Shown piece by piece: positions 23,337 through 38,699 of a stretch of 64,000 nucleotides of DNA; the stretch's first letter is position 1; each line of letters begins with the position of its first letter. The position numbers were made by a program, and so were the translations under genes. Under the pieces are notes generated by a model, which was given only the letters and a program-made list of their open reading frames with translations, was not told the DNA's origin and made no database searches. The stretch is from positions 97,826,989-97,890,988 of the forward strand of contig CAKMRJ010005523.1 in assembly GCA_928212115.1 (NCBI GenBank), written 5' to 3'. The DNA comes from Lactuca virosa (Eukaryota > Streptophyta > Magnoliopsida > Asterales > Asteraceae).

Positions 23337-24093
23337 ATGGTAATGAGTGCACAAAAGTGTTTTCCAAAGGTAGGGAGGCTTGTGGGACAATTGCTCAACA
23401 AGTGGTGAAGCTGGAAATGCATTTTGAAGGCCCTTTAGGGGTGTTTTGAGGGGTGTACAGCCACACTTGGGTGTGCGGCCACACACACCTTGTGTTCATG
23501 AGCTCTGGGCATTTTGAAGATGCTAAACTAGTATTCTTAACAAGATCTAAGCATAGGGAAGGAGTACTTATGATCCGGAGGCTCGAGAAGGCTCAAAATC
23601 ACCAAGAACAAGTGTGTGTTCTTGGTGGTCTTGGTGAAATGGATGAAGATTTGAAGATCTAGCCAAAACACAAGATTTCCAATGGATGAAATCAAAGGGT
23701 GTTACTAGTTTAAAATAATTATCAACAAATCAAGGAAGAACACTTACAATCTTGAAGATCTAGGATGAAAATCGGATGATAGTTGAGAGAGAAGTCGAGT
23801 TCTTGGTTTGGGAGGGTGAAAAGAGATAAAGGAAAGCTAAGTCCCTCCTATATACACGAGAGTGTGCTGCCAGGAGAGGGGTGTGCGGCAGCACACTCCT
23901 CATGTTGGAGTGTAAGGCTTGATTTCGATGCTAGAAGTGTACGCGACCCATTCCTATACTCAATGCTTGAATGTACTGAGCTTTGAACCTTTAAACGGAC
24001 TCTAAACAAGGCTAAATGATAGCAGAAATGAGTCTGACACTCAGTTGAGTTAAATGGATGAACTGTTAAAGAAAAAAAACTCGGGTTGTCACA

Positions 24094-24131
24094 TCATCCC
24101 CCGGTTAGATGGAATTTCGTCCCGAAATTAG
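24094..24131 (-). other. T1 polypurine tract region
   Basis: The minus strand reads AACCGGGGGATGATG then the LTR start TGTGACAACC. Upstream of it is TAATTTCGGGACGAAATT (complement of 24112-24129), the T1 form of the FR/DE-coding block at the end of gypsy pol. Its survival shows that T1 descends from a pol-bearing element. Confidence 0.75.
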
Positions 24132-25241
24132 CTTTCTTAGCAGTACTACTGGGGTTGCGCTCCTCTGGATTGGCAGAATACCCACTCGTAGACCTGGAAA
24201 CTTTGCCCTACTGTTCATGATAGGATTCATACTCGGTCCATCTATCATTACTTCATGTATACAAGTCGTATATAATTAGGATTAGTTAGACGGTCGGATG
24301 TGCGACTCTGCCCCAGGTCCACAACCAAACAAGGAACAGGAGATAGGGCGGAAACACACATACTAGATCTGCGTAATCATAATCATATACCACCCTCGCG
24401 TATACACTAAATAGTGATAGGTGGGTTGTATTCGTCCTTAGCCTCTGTGCTCGAACTTGGTCTGCTGGACGAGTGGTATTTCGGAAAGGTCTGCTGAACA
24501 TACGACGGCAAGGCTTTGGAGGACAAAGTACCCTTCGCATGAGTACTTCGGGGTTTAGAATACGAAAGACAAAACTGAGGTTTAGGTCGGACTGTCGTTA
24601 CGAATGACGAAGGTTTCGTGAACTTGACGGTCGAGGCGATAGGAACATATGAACTTAGTATGGTGAGGACCACGCCAACTCATGACGAATGATAGTAACG
24701 GACTCTTTACTGAACAAAGTTTTGGCCGATTTGAAAGAAACGTTTGTTATACGATGATGTACTTCCCTAGTGTGCTAAAAGATGTACTCTTTGTAAATGT
24801 TCTAGTGTTTTCTATTTTCCTCTTGTTGTTAACACTTCTACGTATCGTACCGCGATGTGCGCGTACATACCGCGAAAGTGCTTTGATAACTAGTGTCGAT
24901 ACTTTAAACTACGATCCTCCTTGGTACCACTACGATCGCCTGGAATATACAAGTTATGAATAATTAAGATGAATTGGACGGTCGACTGAGTAACTCTGCC
25001 TCAAATCCACAACCAAACAAGGAACAGAATTAAGGCGGAATCACTCACTCTAAGTCTGCAAAATCTTAGCTATGCACAACCCTAATGTACATACTAAGCC
25101 ATCATAGCTTCTCAGAACGGATCCCTTAGTTCTCTTGAATACTGTGACTTATTTCAATAAGTGAGTTATTATAATTACTTTTAAGTGTTATCCCCAAGTT
25201 TTAATCTTATATAAATATAAATTAATTTTTCAAAGTAATTA
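24132..25241 (-). other. T1 non-coding segment between gag and the polypurine tract
   Basis: About 1.1 kb where pol should lie. No frame carries a pol motif. It contains two copies of the ACAACCAAACAAGGAACAG block (24321 and 25010), each followed by the GCGGAA element, as in the LTRs. This suggests that LTR-type sequence was copied into the interior. Confidence 0.6.
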
Positions 25242-26443
25242 CTATTTCGAAAACGTACCGCTGCTCGCTGGCGACTCTGAGGTCGATTCTCCTGCGGTGA
25301 TTATCAAAATTCGTCCATCCGCTCCTGAGTTCTTTGTTATCGGGCAGTCCTCCTGGTAGTGTCCATTCTCACCACAACCATAGCAGGCTTGGTTTTCTTC
25401 AACTCCGGGGACTTGGGAGATCGGTTGAGCCGGTGCCCTGCAGAAACGGACTGTGTGTCCCTTTCTGTGGCAGTTCAGACACTGCATTTCCCGACATACT
25501 CCAGTGTGGTGATAGTTGCACTTTCCACACTTCGGGAGGGTTCCAGCATATCGACTGGCAGGTGCTGGAGTAGCAGGTTTTGTGGCGGCGTACATAGTAC
25601 TCGTTTGTTCCTCCTGCGGGGGTTCCTGTGTTGTTCGCTTCTTCTTCCTCTTGTTCCCCGACTTTGGTTTATAGTCCTCTTCCCTTGATGGCTCGGGAAC
25701 GGGGACTTCCACACCATGGCGGACTCCGTGGTTGATGAGTTGCTAGGCCAGGCGTTTAGGACTATCGAATGTGGCTGGGTTAGAAGACAACACATCTCCT
25801 TGGATCGGGGCAGATAGACCCCAGATGTATCTTTCTATCTTCTTGCTCTCCGGGGTAACCATCCCGGGGCATAGTGCTGCTAGGTCGCTGAACCGGTCAG
25901 TGTAGGCCACTATGTCTGAGCCGACCATCGTGAGCTCCCATAGTTCTTGTTCCAGCTTTTGAACTTCGCCCAAGGGGCAGTATTCTTCCGCATTAACTCT
26001 TTTAGGTTCTCCCAACCTATTGAGTTAGCCACTGATAGGGTCAGTGACTTAACATGGCTGTTCCACCATGTCAGGGCTCTGTCAGAGAAGGTGCAGGCAG
26101 CAAACTTCACTTTGCTCCCTTCAGGGCACGAACAGATTTCGAAGACCGAATCTGTTTTCTCGAACCATCGCATCAGAGCGATGACTCCACCATTTCCATC
26201 GAAGGAATTGGGTTTGCAGTTCATGAAGTCTTTATACGAACACTCCCTTGGGTGTCCGTGAGTAACTCCGGGGTTGGTTAGGTGGGTACCACTACCAGAT
26301 CCGAGGGTACCACCTTCACCGAAATGAGCTACAACAGTTGCCACTGTGGCAGATATTGCTGCTTGAAGAGCAGCAGGATAGAATTGTAGCGGTGGAGTTG
26401 GAGTTATCGGAGTAGTGCGTCTGTTCGATCTGCGAGGAGGCAT
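25242..26443 (-). pseudogene. T1 gag with two or three zinc knuckles (one frameshift, one stop)
   Basis: The start is taken at the ATG complementary to 26441-26443 (MPPRRSNRRTTPITP). The longer open frame to 26518 adds 25 residues without gag character. The core (25910-26443) reads NSFDGNGGVIALMRWFEKT then GSKVKFAACTFSDRALTWWN, the gypsy gag signature. Near 26000 the frame shifts to 25743-26015 (TMVGSDIVAYTDRFSDLAAL). An in-frame stop follows at about 25740, and then the basic and knuckle part (25242-25712): CGKCNYHHTGVC, CLNCHRKGHTVRFC and CYGCGENGHYQEDC. All cysteines and histidines are intact. About 400 residues in all, a normal gag length. No protease follows. Confidence 0.85.
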
Positions 26444-27507
26444 CTTTGCTAAAAGAATACAAAGATGATATGGAATAAGTCTAAAGCAATGGACATAAGC
26501 CGAAAGCTGAAAAGACAAGGTTATCCTAGTTCTGAGTGTATCGGGTCCTGACTTCCACAGGGTTCTGGAAACAATTCATAAAAGAGTCTATACCGAATAA
26601 ACTTTATGAATTTGGAATGGCTATCCTCGAATGAATATCTGTTACCTGAATAACGGTTACCAGCTGCATGTAAGAAAATAATCCTATCACATAATGTGAG
26701 CAGTGCTTCCACTAACTCATTAAGTTAACAAGATTATTATTTATTAGTGAGACGCATAAGACGTTTTGGTTACTTCGGTTGATCCTTATTTAAAAGCTTC
26801 TCATGAACTTTCTCTTGTTCCTCCTTGACTCTTCTGTTGACTGTTATGGGGAAGTGGTTACATCTATCTGGGTTTGTCGTGCGAGAATGGAAGTGTCTAA
26901 AGAATCTATGAGATTTAAGTGAAACATTATGGGGTGATCCTTACAGAGTCCTCCTATAATTGCACAATGTATACAAGTTGTATATAATTCAAGATTAAAT
27001 AGACCTTCGAATAAGTGATCCTACTCCAAAACCACAACCAAACAAGGAACAGGTAGTGAAGCGTAGATCACAAATTCTAAGTCTATAAAACCTCAATTAT
27101 ATATAACCTTGGGAGTATACATTGCAAGATTATAGACCTATCCGTAAGGGTCTTTTAAGTTATCACATAAGTTATTTGTATAGTGCCTAAAATACTCCTA
27201 TAGTATTTTAATGTAATGTACTTGGTATGTTTTAAACTTGTTATCGCGTTATAGTATCATAGAATACTCCTATAGTATTCTAACTCTATGTACTTGATCT
27301 AGTATTCTCTTGACTAGTAATAGGTAAGTTTTAATACCGTTGCAACACCACATTACTCCCAAACACATGTTGGTCACATCTCGAATGAATATAGTTGATC
27401 AGGCTATATTGATCCTAGCTATGATTACATAACTGTCCAGGTTTGACCATAGTGTTCAACCTTTAACTTCTTCTGTTCTGTTCTTCTTGTCATACTCGTT
27501 CTAGTAT
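26444..27507 (-). other. T1 leader, primer-binding site absent
   Basis: Non-coding leader between gag and the damaged 5' LTR. It holds another ACAACCAAACAAGGAACAG block (27034) and an ACTCCTATAGTATT repeat (27194 and 27263). No TGGTATCAGAGC-type site is found where it should be, near 27500. Confidence 0.6.
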
Positions 27508-27593
27508 GCAAAGTAATAAACAACCATTTCATTAGAAAATAGAATACATAGCAAAGTAATAAACAACCATTTCATTAGAAAGAAAGTGTTTAC
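27508..27593. repeat. 43-bp tandem duplication at the broken inner end of the T1 5' LTR
   Basis: GCAAAGTAATAAACAACC starts at 27508 and again at 27551; the same phrase occurs once in the 3' LTR at 21043. The 84 bp of LTR end that should precede it (as at 20959-21042) are missing. Confidence 0.85.
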
Positions 27594-28558
27594 AAAGTAT
27601 GTGATTCACATAATATAGAATACATAGCAAATAACAAAAAGTCATGAAGCTATACTGCTCCATCTTCTGAATCCCAGTGCGCGAACCTGTCTACTGGTCT
27701 CCTGAGAATACAAGTTATTTTGAAAGCGTAGATCAGCATTTCAGCTGGTGAGTTCATAAGATTTAAGTGATGTAAGTGAGTAGTAAGAAAGTTGTAGTAA
27801 GTGATAGTAAGTTCTGTTTAGAAAAGTTTGTCTGTTCCTCCAGGAAATCCTATATTTCCTGCTTTGATGAAAGATAAGTAAAAATGACTCTACAGTCCTT
27901 TCTATGAGTATTAAATGAATACAACTTATATAAAACTCAGAGTAAACAAACAATCGATTGTGTGTATCTGCCCTAAGCCCACAACCAAACAAGGAACAGG
28001 AAATGAGGCGGAAAGGCACACATCTCATTGTTTGTTAGATCATCGTTGTATATAACCCCTGCGTATTCACTTGGTACTCATGGAGTTAACTGTAATAGTT
28101 CCTTTATGTTTGATGAAAAGATTCCTTAAGAAAACCCTTATTTCTTTTAGTAAAAATGGTAACCACAGTAGTTCCTTCTATACTCACTTAGTTTATACTA
28201 GCTATATATAATCTAATATCGAATGGATAGTTAATTGTGTGAATCTGCCCTAAGCCCACAACCAAACAAGGAACAGGGAATAAGGCGGAAAGCACACATC
28301 CAACTACATATCGGATATTAATTATATATAACTCTGATGTATAAACTAAGGTATTATAGAATTAACCACCTAAGATCCTTTAAGTTGTACTGGTTTAATA
28401 AAAATGGATTAAACCCTTTACTGCTAAGTTTCTAGTTTTGAATACCAAAATTTCTTTATTTAAAAAGCATGATTTCTACTAGAAAACGGTGCATTGAATT
28501 AGTGTCCTATGACCTGGCCCATACCTGGTACCCTTTATGATTACTTAGTGTATACGGA

Positions 28559-28651
<93 letters not shown>

Positions 28652-30694
28652 TCGGATAGATAGTAGGCTGGGTGTATCTACTCTAAGCCCACAACCAAAC
28701 AAGGAACAGAAAATGAAGCGGAAAGCACATATCCTACTACCTGTCGGATCCGATTAATATATATCCCTGAATGCATACACTAAGGAATCATAAAGTTGGC
28801 ATTATAGGCCCCTTTCTACTGAATGTACCAGACTCGACTGTTCTGTGTGTCGGTTGTAAAATGTAAGTTTTCCCTAGTTTATAACTATCTTGACTCGAAA
28901 ATAGTTTGTATTAACTTTCAAGTGGAACTGTCACAAAATTAAAGTAATGGAAAATTATAAGTACTCAGTTGTGTTATTAACTGACATCCTGCAGTACTGA
29001 TTACCTTAAAATATGTTTGTTTTATTAAGGTCATAACGTGATGAATAGAACCCATACTTTACGCTCTCACTGCAAGAGATTCTGGGAACCAAACACGTCT
29101 TCCGCAAACCAGTTGCTAGGCCGTGTAAATTCACATTAAAGTTATTTGATCCGGTATACCCAATATAACTATCACTAATTGCCTAGAACAATGAGTTACT
29201 GATTCATTGGTATTATTAGATCTAGTATGTTCCTATGCTATAGCATCTTAGTAAGTTTGTTATGTTATAGTATCTTAGTATGTTCTCTTGTTATAGTATC
29301 TTAGTATCTTCTTATTATAGTATCTTAGTATCTTCTAGTTATAGTATTTTAGTATCTTCTAGTATCTAGTATGAACTGAACCCCTAAACTATACCCCTTA
29401 TAGTTTACTAGTATTTTACTTGAACTGTTGTTGAAAAGACTCATTATTCTACTAAGTTATGCTTGTACTTTAAAAACGGAGTTTTGTTAAACTATAAAGT
29501 AACAAAACTTTAAAAGAGTTTTTGAAATGTTTTGACCACTTATAAATGACATAAGCAATCTTTTTAAAGATGTTTATAACAAACAATTACATAATTATCA
29601 TTGTGTTCAACTTGTATTCCCCCCCCCCCCCCTTAAAAGCATTTAAAACAGTTTAAAAGATTGATTACAGGGGTATGAACTCACCTTATGTGGGTGATTC
29701 AAACGAATATGCGCGTAAGGATGAGAAGTTCCTCAAATGAAGTCCCGAGACTTAATGAGTCCTAAATTACATATAATGGCATATATTGGCATAAATACAG
29801 TGTTTGGAAGCAACCAAATGCAAGGAAACGCCTTAAGGGACTAGGAGACACTTTGACCAAGTGTTGGAATCACATGTGATTCAACTAAAGGGAGTGTACG
29901 GCCACTTGAAGGAGTGTGCGGCCAAGGAGTGTGCGGCCGCACACTCATGGTAATGAGTGCACAAAAGTGTTTTCCAAAGGTAGGGAGGCTTGTGGGACAA
30001 TTGCTCAACAAGTGGTGAAGCTGGAAATGCATTTTGAAGGCCCTTTAGGGGTGTTTTGAGGGGTGTACGGCCACACTTGGGTGTGCGGCCGCACACACCT
30101 TGTGTTCATGAGTTCTGGGCATTTTGAAGATGCTAACTAGTGTTCTTAACAAGATCTAAGCATAGGGAAGGAGTACTTACGATCCGGAGGCTCGAGAAGG
30201 CTCAAAATCACCAAGAACAAGTGTGTGTGTTCTTGGTGAAATGGATGAAGATTTGAAGATCTAGCCAAAACATGATTTCCAATGGGTGAAATCAAAGGGT
30301 GTTACTAGTTTAAAAGGATTAACAACAAATCAAGGAAGAACACTTACAATCTTGAAGATCTAGTATGAAAATGAGATGATAGTTGAGAGAGAAGTCGAGT
30401 TCTTGGCTTGGGAGGGTGAAAAGAGATAAAGGAAAGCTAAGTCCCTCCTATATACATGAAAGTGTGCTGCCAGGAAAGGGGTGTGCAGCCGTACACTCCT
30501 CATGTTGGAGTGTAAGGCCTGATTTCGATGCTAGAAGTGTACGCGACCCATTCCTATACTCAATGCTAGAATGTACTGAGCTTTGAACCTTTAAATGGAT
30601 TCTAAACAAGGCTAAATGATAGCAGAAACGAGTCTGACACTCAGTTGAGTTGAATGGCTGAACTGATAAAGCAAAAAAATTTCGGGTTGTCACA
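27551..30694 (-). repeat. 5' LTR of T1, inner end truncated
   Basis: It aligns with 21043-24093 almost base for base by eye. The main differences are a (TA)n expansion at 28562-28648, an extra unit in the TAGTATCTT array, a longer C run (29617-29633) and scattered substitutions. The outer end (minus-strand TGTGACAACCCGAA from 30694) is intact. Confidence 0.9.
28562..28648. repeat. Expanded (TA)n in the T1 5' LTR
   Basis: About 43 TA units. The same site in the 3' LTR (about 22055) has only ACATATATATATCTA, so the run grew after insertion or differed in the parent. Confidence 0.95.
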
Positions 30695-30699
30695 GTAAG
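30695..30699. repeat. Target-site duplication GTAAG, right copy for T1
   Basis: GTAAG directly after the T1 end; it matches 20954-20958 exactly. Confidence 0.9.
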
Positions 30700-32215
30700 A
30701 TAGTTATTTGGCATAAGTAGAAGTTTCTTCCATAAATGATATCAGGATGGGGTGGGAATTCCTAGTGGCCTAGGAAAAGTGTTAGAATGTGGTAGTATGT
30801 GCACTTGTTTAAGAGAAATCCCGGAAGGGGAATATAGGAAGATTAATGGTATGTACTCGTTCGAGCGCGTGTATATTTGTTTAGGACCATTGGTTGTGGT
30901 CATATGTAGTGACTTGGAAACTTTGAGACAATTCTTGGGACTAGTACGGATATGTGTGGAAGATGGTATGTGTACGTATTTACTGGAAACACATGATTTG
31001 TACGGGGATCAGGAAGAATCAAAATGTTACTAAGGAGTTAGTTGAAGGTAGATAGTATGGTTTGATACCATGATTTGTTATTGTCTGTTTCCGTTTCTAT
31101 CAGTTATATGATTGTGGATAGGCGTGATGAGGACGGTCTCAATTATGGTTCGACCTTAATGGCCATTATGGTTAGAGTGAGTATTCTATACTGGCACAAG
31201 ATTGGTTGATTCTGAAGTCTCGAGGGTTTTATTTGAGTTATTATCAAAACGAGTCGCGAGACTCAAGGAGGAATTAATCGTGACGATCGACATGGGGATT
31301 GTAGTTATTGTCAGTGCAGGTCAACCGATGATTTGGGTTATCGTTTGCTACGAAAAGTTTATATTTAAGCCTTATGTGTTCTAGAGGAGGAGAGATATGT
31401 TGTTCATCAGTCAATAGCTAGAATCAATGGAAGGTGTTTTCCGCATCAGTTTATGCCCTAAGAGGTAGAGTACAGCGTGCTGTGAAGGGTTTCTCGTCTT
31501 ACAACGAGGAGTAATATTGGATCCAGCAACCGCCGTTGTCACTAGTATGCTGTCAGTTGTATTTTGATATCCTTTGGATTCTTTTGATGTTGGTACTGGT
31601 TGGATTGGTTTGAACTTGTGAACAAGTTATTTGATAAGATTAGTGGTTGTTGGTAAGACTAGTGATATTAGGATGTGTTCGTCGGAGTTGCTAATGCATC
31701 AGTATAAGGTTCTTGATGTTTTGAGAAGGGGGAGACTTTATGCCAAATTCTGTAAATGCGAGTTTTGGTTGCACGATGTTCGGTTCTTAGGATACGTTGT
31801 CTACTAAAATGGTATCTCGATCGATCCGGCTAAGATCGAAGTGGTGGTACAATGGGAGGTTCTGAGGTCTCCATTTGAGATTTGAAGTTTACTTGGGTTG
31901 ACTAGTTATTATTTGAAGGTTTATCTTTTTCGTTTCACGTACTCTAAAAATCAAGGATGGTATGTAACGGTTGGACCGATTCAGCCTCCGATAATGGTGA
32001 ACAACAATAGGTGGTAGTTCGAACCCTAAGTAGGGAGAGAACTAAATATTTTAATTAGAGGTTCATGGAGCAGTTCAAATTTTTGGTTACTGTGTCACAT
32101 GTCAGAAGAATCTACGACTCGAACACGCGGGGCTATTGGTTCATACAAATTGTCATGGGTAGGGAAGGGTGGCAGTCTATCGTCGAAGTGCTCGTGACTA
32201 GTTAGACTCAGGAAT
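30700..32215 (+). pseudogene. G3 interior after T1, with a decayed RT/RNase H fragment
   Basis: The clearest coding remnant is about 31720-31930. One frame reads RRGRLYAKFCKCEFWLHDVRF, then LGYVVY, a stop, NGISIDPAKIEVVVQWEVLRSP and SLLGLTSYYLKVY. This is the thumb/connection of gypsy reverse transcriptase up to the start of RNase H. Two stops break it. The rest (30700-31650) is non-coding but parallels G2 at about 45700-46000. Homology ends near 32215 without LTR or polypurine tract. Confidence 0.7.
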
Positions 32216-32775
32216 GAATACGATTTATTAATGATTAAATTGTTTTCATAACAATATGTAATATCTATCAAAAAATAATATGTAAAATGAAAGATCATAC
32301 ATGTAATATCATTTATATTAAATAATATAAATAATTAAAATAAAAAATAATATATAAACTAAAACACCATACATATAAATTTTGTTTAATATATGAATTA
32401 TTTATATTAACAAACACAATTAAAGGATCATAATCGAAAACAATATATAACAAACGACCATAAATATAAAATTTATCTAAATTGTGATGGGTTTAGTTCG
32501 TAACGATGATGTCTGTAGTTATGATGAGTTTATAATTTAGTCAATTAGGTCAAATTAACATCATCCACACTACAGTAATATAAAATAAATTAAACCAAAT
32601 GAAGATGATCAATTGAATTCGTTTTTCAACAAGAATTCTATGTTGTCTACTCAATCGATCTCAAGTGAAGACCAAAAAGCAACGATATTCTGCCATTGAG
32701 GTCACTTCGTTCTTTTGTTTACCCCACGTCAACCCCCACCCTTGCCTATACTCTCTTAATTTTTCTGCAACCACA
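32216..32775 (+). promoter_or_regulatory. Upstream region of the bHLH gene
   Basis: About 560 bp of AT-rich single-copy-looking DNA between the G3 remnant and the gene. A C-box/G-box type element CCACGTCA lies at 32724-32731, roughly 45-50 bp before the TATA box; such ACGT cores can bind bZIP or bHLH factors. The distal part (32225-32470) is very AT-rich with no recognisable element. Confidence 0.45.
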
Positions 32776-32783
32776 TATAAATA
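32776..32783 (+). promoter_or_regulatory. TATA box of the bHLH gene
   Basis: TATAAATA, 80 bp upstream of the ATG at 32856. Transcription would be expected to start near 32805-32815, giving a 5' UTR of about 45 bases. Confidence 0.6.
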
Positions 32784-32855
32784 CCACAATCACAAACACC
32801 CTTATCATTTGCTTTCAAAAGGTATCTCATAACACCGATTGAAGCTACAATCGCT

Positions 32856-36256
<3,401 letters not shown>

Positions 36257-36482
36257 GAGAACTCAATAATGACATGAAGTTAAAGTATATGAATAATGAG
36301 AAACAACAATAGAGCTCGTGGGAGATAAATGTAGGAAGGTAAAAGAAGAAGAAAATGGCACGGATATTTGATGTTGAGGCAAAATGATGTATATTTGGCC
36401 AATATATTTTTAATAGAATACGAGTCTTGTTTTAATAATAGTAGCCTAGTAGCCTTCATTATCATTATTAGTTAGTTAAGTA
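36257..36482 (+). other. 3' flank of the bHLH gene
   Basis: Likely holds the 3' UTR and poly(A) site. AATAAT- and AATAGA-type signals are present, but none can be singled out. Confidence 0.4.
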
Positions 36483-36518
36483 AAGTTTATATATATATAT
36501 ATAGATATATATAGATAG

Positions 36519-36555
<37 letters not shown>
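36483..36555. repeat. (TA)n with interruptions
   Basis: TA-rich run including TATAGATAGATA variants, directly before a Helitron-like end. Confidence 0.9.
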
Positions 36556-36559
<4 letters not shown>

Positions 36560-36852
36560 ATTCTAATAAATGAATAGTTTTAATCTCCTTTTGCCAAGTG
36601 TCACTCTAATACAACTTCTCATTAATATTATGCAATGTGTCATGTAGAAATAGGAGGCAATTCAGTTCAAAAGGCAAATTTACATTTTCTAAGGATAGAT
36701 TAAATTTGAAGTTAGAATAACTTTAAATTTTGATATATCTATTAATTAACAATTTATTGAAAATGACTTATTAAAATAATTGATTAATAATTATAAAATT
36801 TTATTATAAAAATTTAATTAATTTTATAACCATGGTTCTCACGAGTTATAAA

Positions 36853-36854
<2 letters not shown>

Positions 36855-36919
<65 letters not shown>
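36855..36919. repeat. (TA)n microsatellite
   Basis: About 32 TA units next to the second Helitron-like end. Confidence 0.95.
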
Positions 36920-36921
<2 letters not shown>

Positions 36922-38241
36922 TAATAAAAAAAGTAGTTTTTTATGTTATGTGTCACTTTCTCATGCACTTGAACACATGACATTTTCTGGATTTTTTGAT
37001 TTATTTAATATTCTACTTGTCATTTCGTAATTAATCATATAATAGTAATAGTAATAAATAATAAATTTAATTAATTTTTTCATTCCATTAGTAATTTTAT
37101 AATTTTAAAAAAATATATGATGTCTTGTCTTTTCTGTTGTTGATATCACGTCATTCATCATTTCCATAAAATCAGCATCCTCTTAAGTAATCACAATCAT
37201 TCAAGAAACTAAAATCATAGAGAATCTCTCCAATCATTTCTCCTCACAACCCTCAAATTAAATTCAAATATCAAACGGAAATCCCCTAAATCTCAAAATA
37301 TATCTCTTCAATCCACCATTTCGCCTCCATCGTCGCAACAATCCCACATTATCCTCATAAAAAAACCTAAAATCTTTTTAATAAAAAAGTTGAAAGGTCT
37401 GATGTGATGAACCGAAGCTCTTATCCGCTCTTGCACGCGCCATGTTTTGATTTTAGGGTTTTCTACTTCTTAGATAACAAGCACATGTAATAATTTCTCT
37501 CTTATTTTCCAATGTTTTATTAGTTTTTTTTTCTTAAATCGTCTTTTCTAATATGCCAATCGATTTTTACCGTCTCCGATGACTATGAGTTGTCGTCAAA
37601 AACCATTCATATGCCATTACCAAGTATGATACAAAGGCATGATGTTGTTACCGCACGGGGAGAGAACAAACAATTAGCGGTCACTAAATTGGATATGTAT
37701 CGGTTGATTTTATTTGTTTTTTGAAAGATCCATCACTTAGTAAACATCAACATGTCATCAGACTAGAAAAGTTCTCACGTTGATCATAATTTTATTATTT
37801 TTTTAATATTTTGTAGTTTTTTTGTAGTCTTTTTCATTAATCAATGTATCAATTGATCCAAACTTTAATTTAATCTAATTTCAGTGTTGGAATGGATGTT
37901 AGAAGTTGAAATCAACATGTTGTCAATGGAAGGATCATATAATCCTTCTTTGGGATACCTATAATTTTTCTTTGGTAATCTTCTTCTTCATTCTTCCATG
38001 ACCTACATTTTTTATCCTTTCGCATCTTAACTGTACTTAAGGACTAATTGTTTGGTATATGTTTTTATAGGTAATTGATTCATCAAAAAATTTAAAGAAA
38101 TTTGTTTCAGGTTAAAAGGTCTATCTGATGTTGGAAAAGAACTCTTTATACAGGTTCATAAAACTATTTTGTTATATGCGGTGCTTGAAAAAACAAAAAT
38201 ATGTAATTATTTAGAATTAATTCATTGTTTGTGTAATCGCA

Positions 38242-38460
38242 GGTTCAAGAAGCTACACATGGAAGTGTTTTTAAGATTGTCTCATAGGCAATTAGGTTTA
38301 ATGGGCATCGATCAGAGCTTCACAAAAGGATGCTTTCAAAAACCTATACATGATCTGTCAAAAACTTGTACACGATCTGGTTCAAACCTTCTTCTTCTTC
38401 TTCTTCTAATTTTTTGGATTTTCTCTTCATGTCTTCAAACCTGCCCATGCCCTTATTGAT
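38242..38460 (+). pseudogene. Exon-like fragment, unrecognised
   Basis: After a CGCAG acceptor-like site the sequence can be read VQEATHGSVFKIVS, stop, AIRFNGHRSELHKRML. A (CTT)n run (38388-38408) follows. It could be a captured gene fragment. I do not recognise the protein, and stops exclude function. Confidence 0.25.
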
Positions 38461-38699
38461 TCAGCCCATGTTCTTTTATGTTTTTATTAAGAAGCACATT
38501 TTGTTGATTGTTTGTATGATCCAAAGTATAAAGTCAAGTCAGAGACTAGAGATAGTTTGAAAAATATAGTTTGGAACTATACTTTTAAGTTGAAGTCTTA
38601 ACTAAAATTTCAAACTGGATATTATCTTCAAATATAATTTCACTTGAATGAATTGTTTGAGCTAGAATCCCAAATTGATAACTTTTAAACTCAACCCGG

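Larger units (their letters stand above)
20959..24093 (-). repeat. 3' LTR of T1
   Basis: 3135 bp. On the minus strand it starts TGTGACAACCCGAG (24093 down) and ends GGTTTTGGGGTGTGACA at 20959. It is nearly identical by eye to 27551-30694. Internal features are three copies of the ACAACCAAACAAGGAACAG block, a TAGTATCTT-type tandem array near 22650-22770, a C10 run at 23012, and CG-rich palindromes at 23283-23480 and about 23858-23905. A TATA-like GTATATAG lies on the complement of 23848-23855. Confidence 0.9.
20959..30694 (-). mobile_element. Gypsy element T1, complete ends, gag only
   Basis: A 9.7 kb insertion in G3 on the minus strand: 5' LTR 27551-30694, leader about 26444-27507, gag 25242-26443, a 1.1 kb 3' non-coding part, polypurine tract, 3' LTR 20959-24093. 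Both ends are TGTCAC../..TGTGACA-type and the flanks carry the perfect duplication GTAAG. The long LTRs and tract form suggest the Tekay/Del group of chromoviruses, but without pol this is a guess. No RT, RNase H or integrase motif is present. The inner end of the 5' LTR and the primer-binding site have been lost. Confidence 0.85.
19964..32215 (+). mobile_element. Ty3/gypsy element G3, truncated, split by T1
   Basis: Plus-strand element: end of its 5' LTR (19964-20293), primer-binding site (20296-20308), leader (20309-20958), then the T1 insertion, then further interior (30700-32215) with a decayed RT fragment. No 3' LTR follows; homology to G2 fades near 32215. It shares the leader motif TTTAGTCCAACCGTTGTAG (near 20879) with G1 and G2 and matches G2 across 30750-32200, for example GATA or GATG, then TGGTTTGATACCATG, at 31050 and 45720. 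Confidence 0.7.

Noticed and set aside
25334..25688. Plus-strand frames over the T1 gag
   Set aside because: They are shadows of the zinc-knuckle coding strand.
28509..28757. Open frame with a long Tyr-Ile repeat
   Set aside because: It is only the translation of a (TA)n microsatellite. The same holds for frames at 33083-33298, 34957-35187 and 35027-35302.
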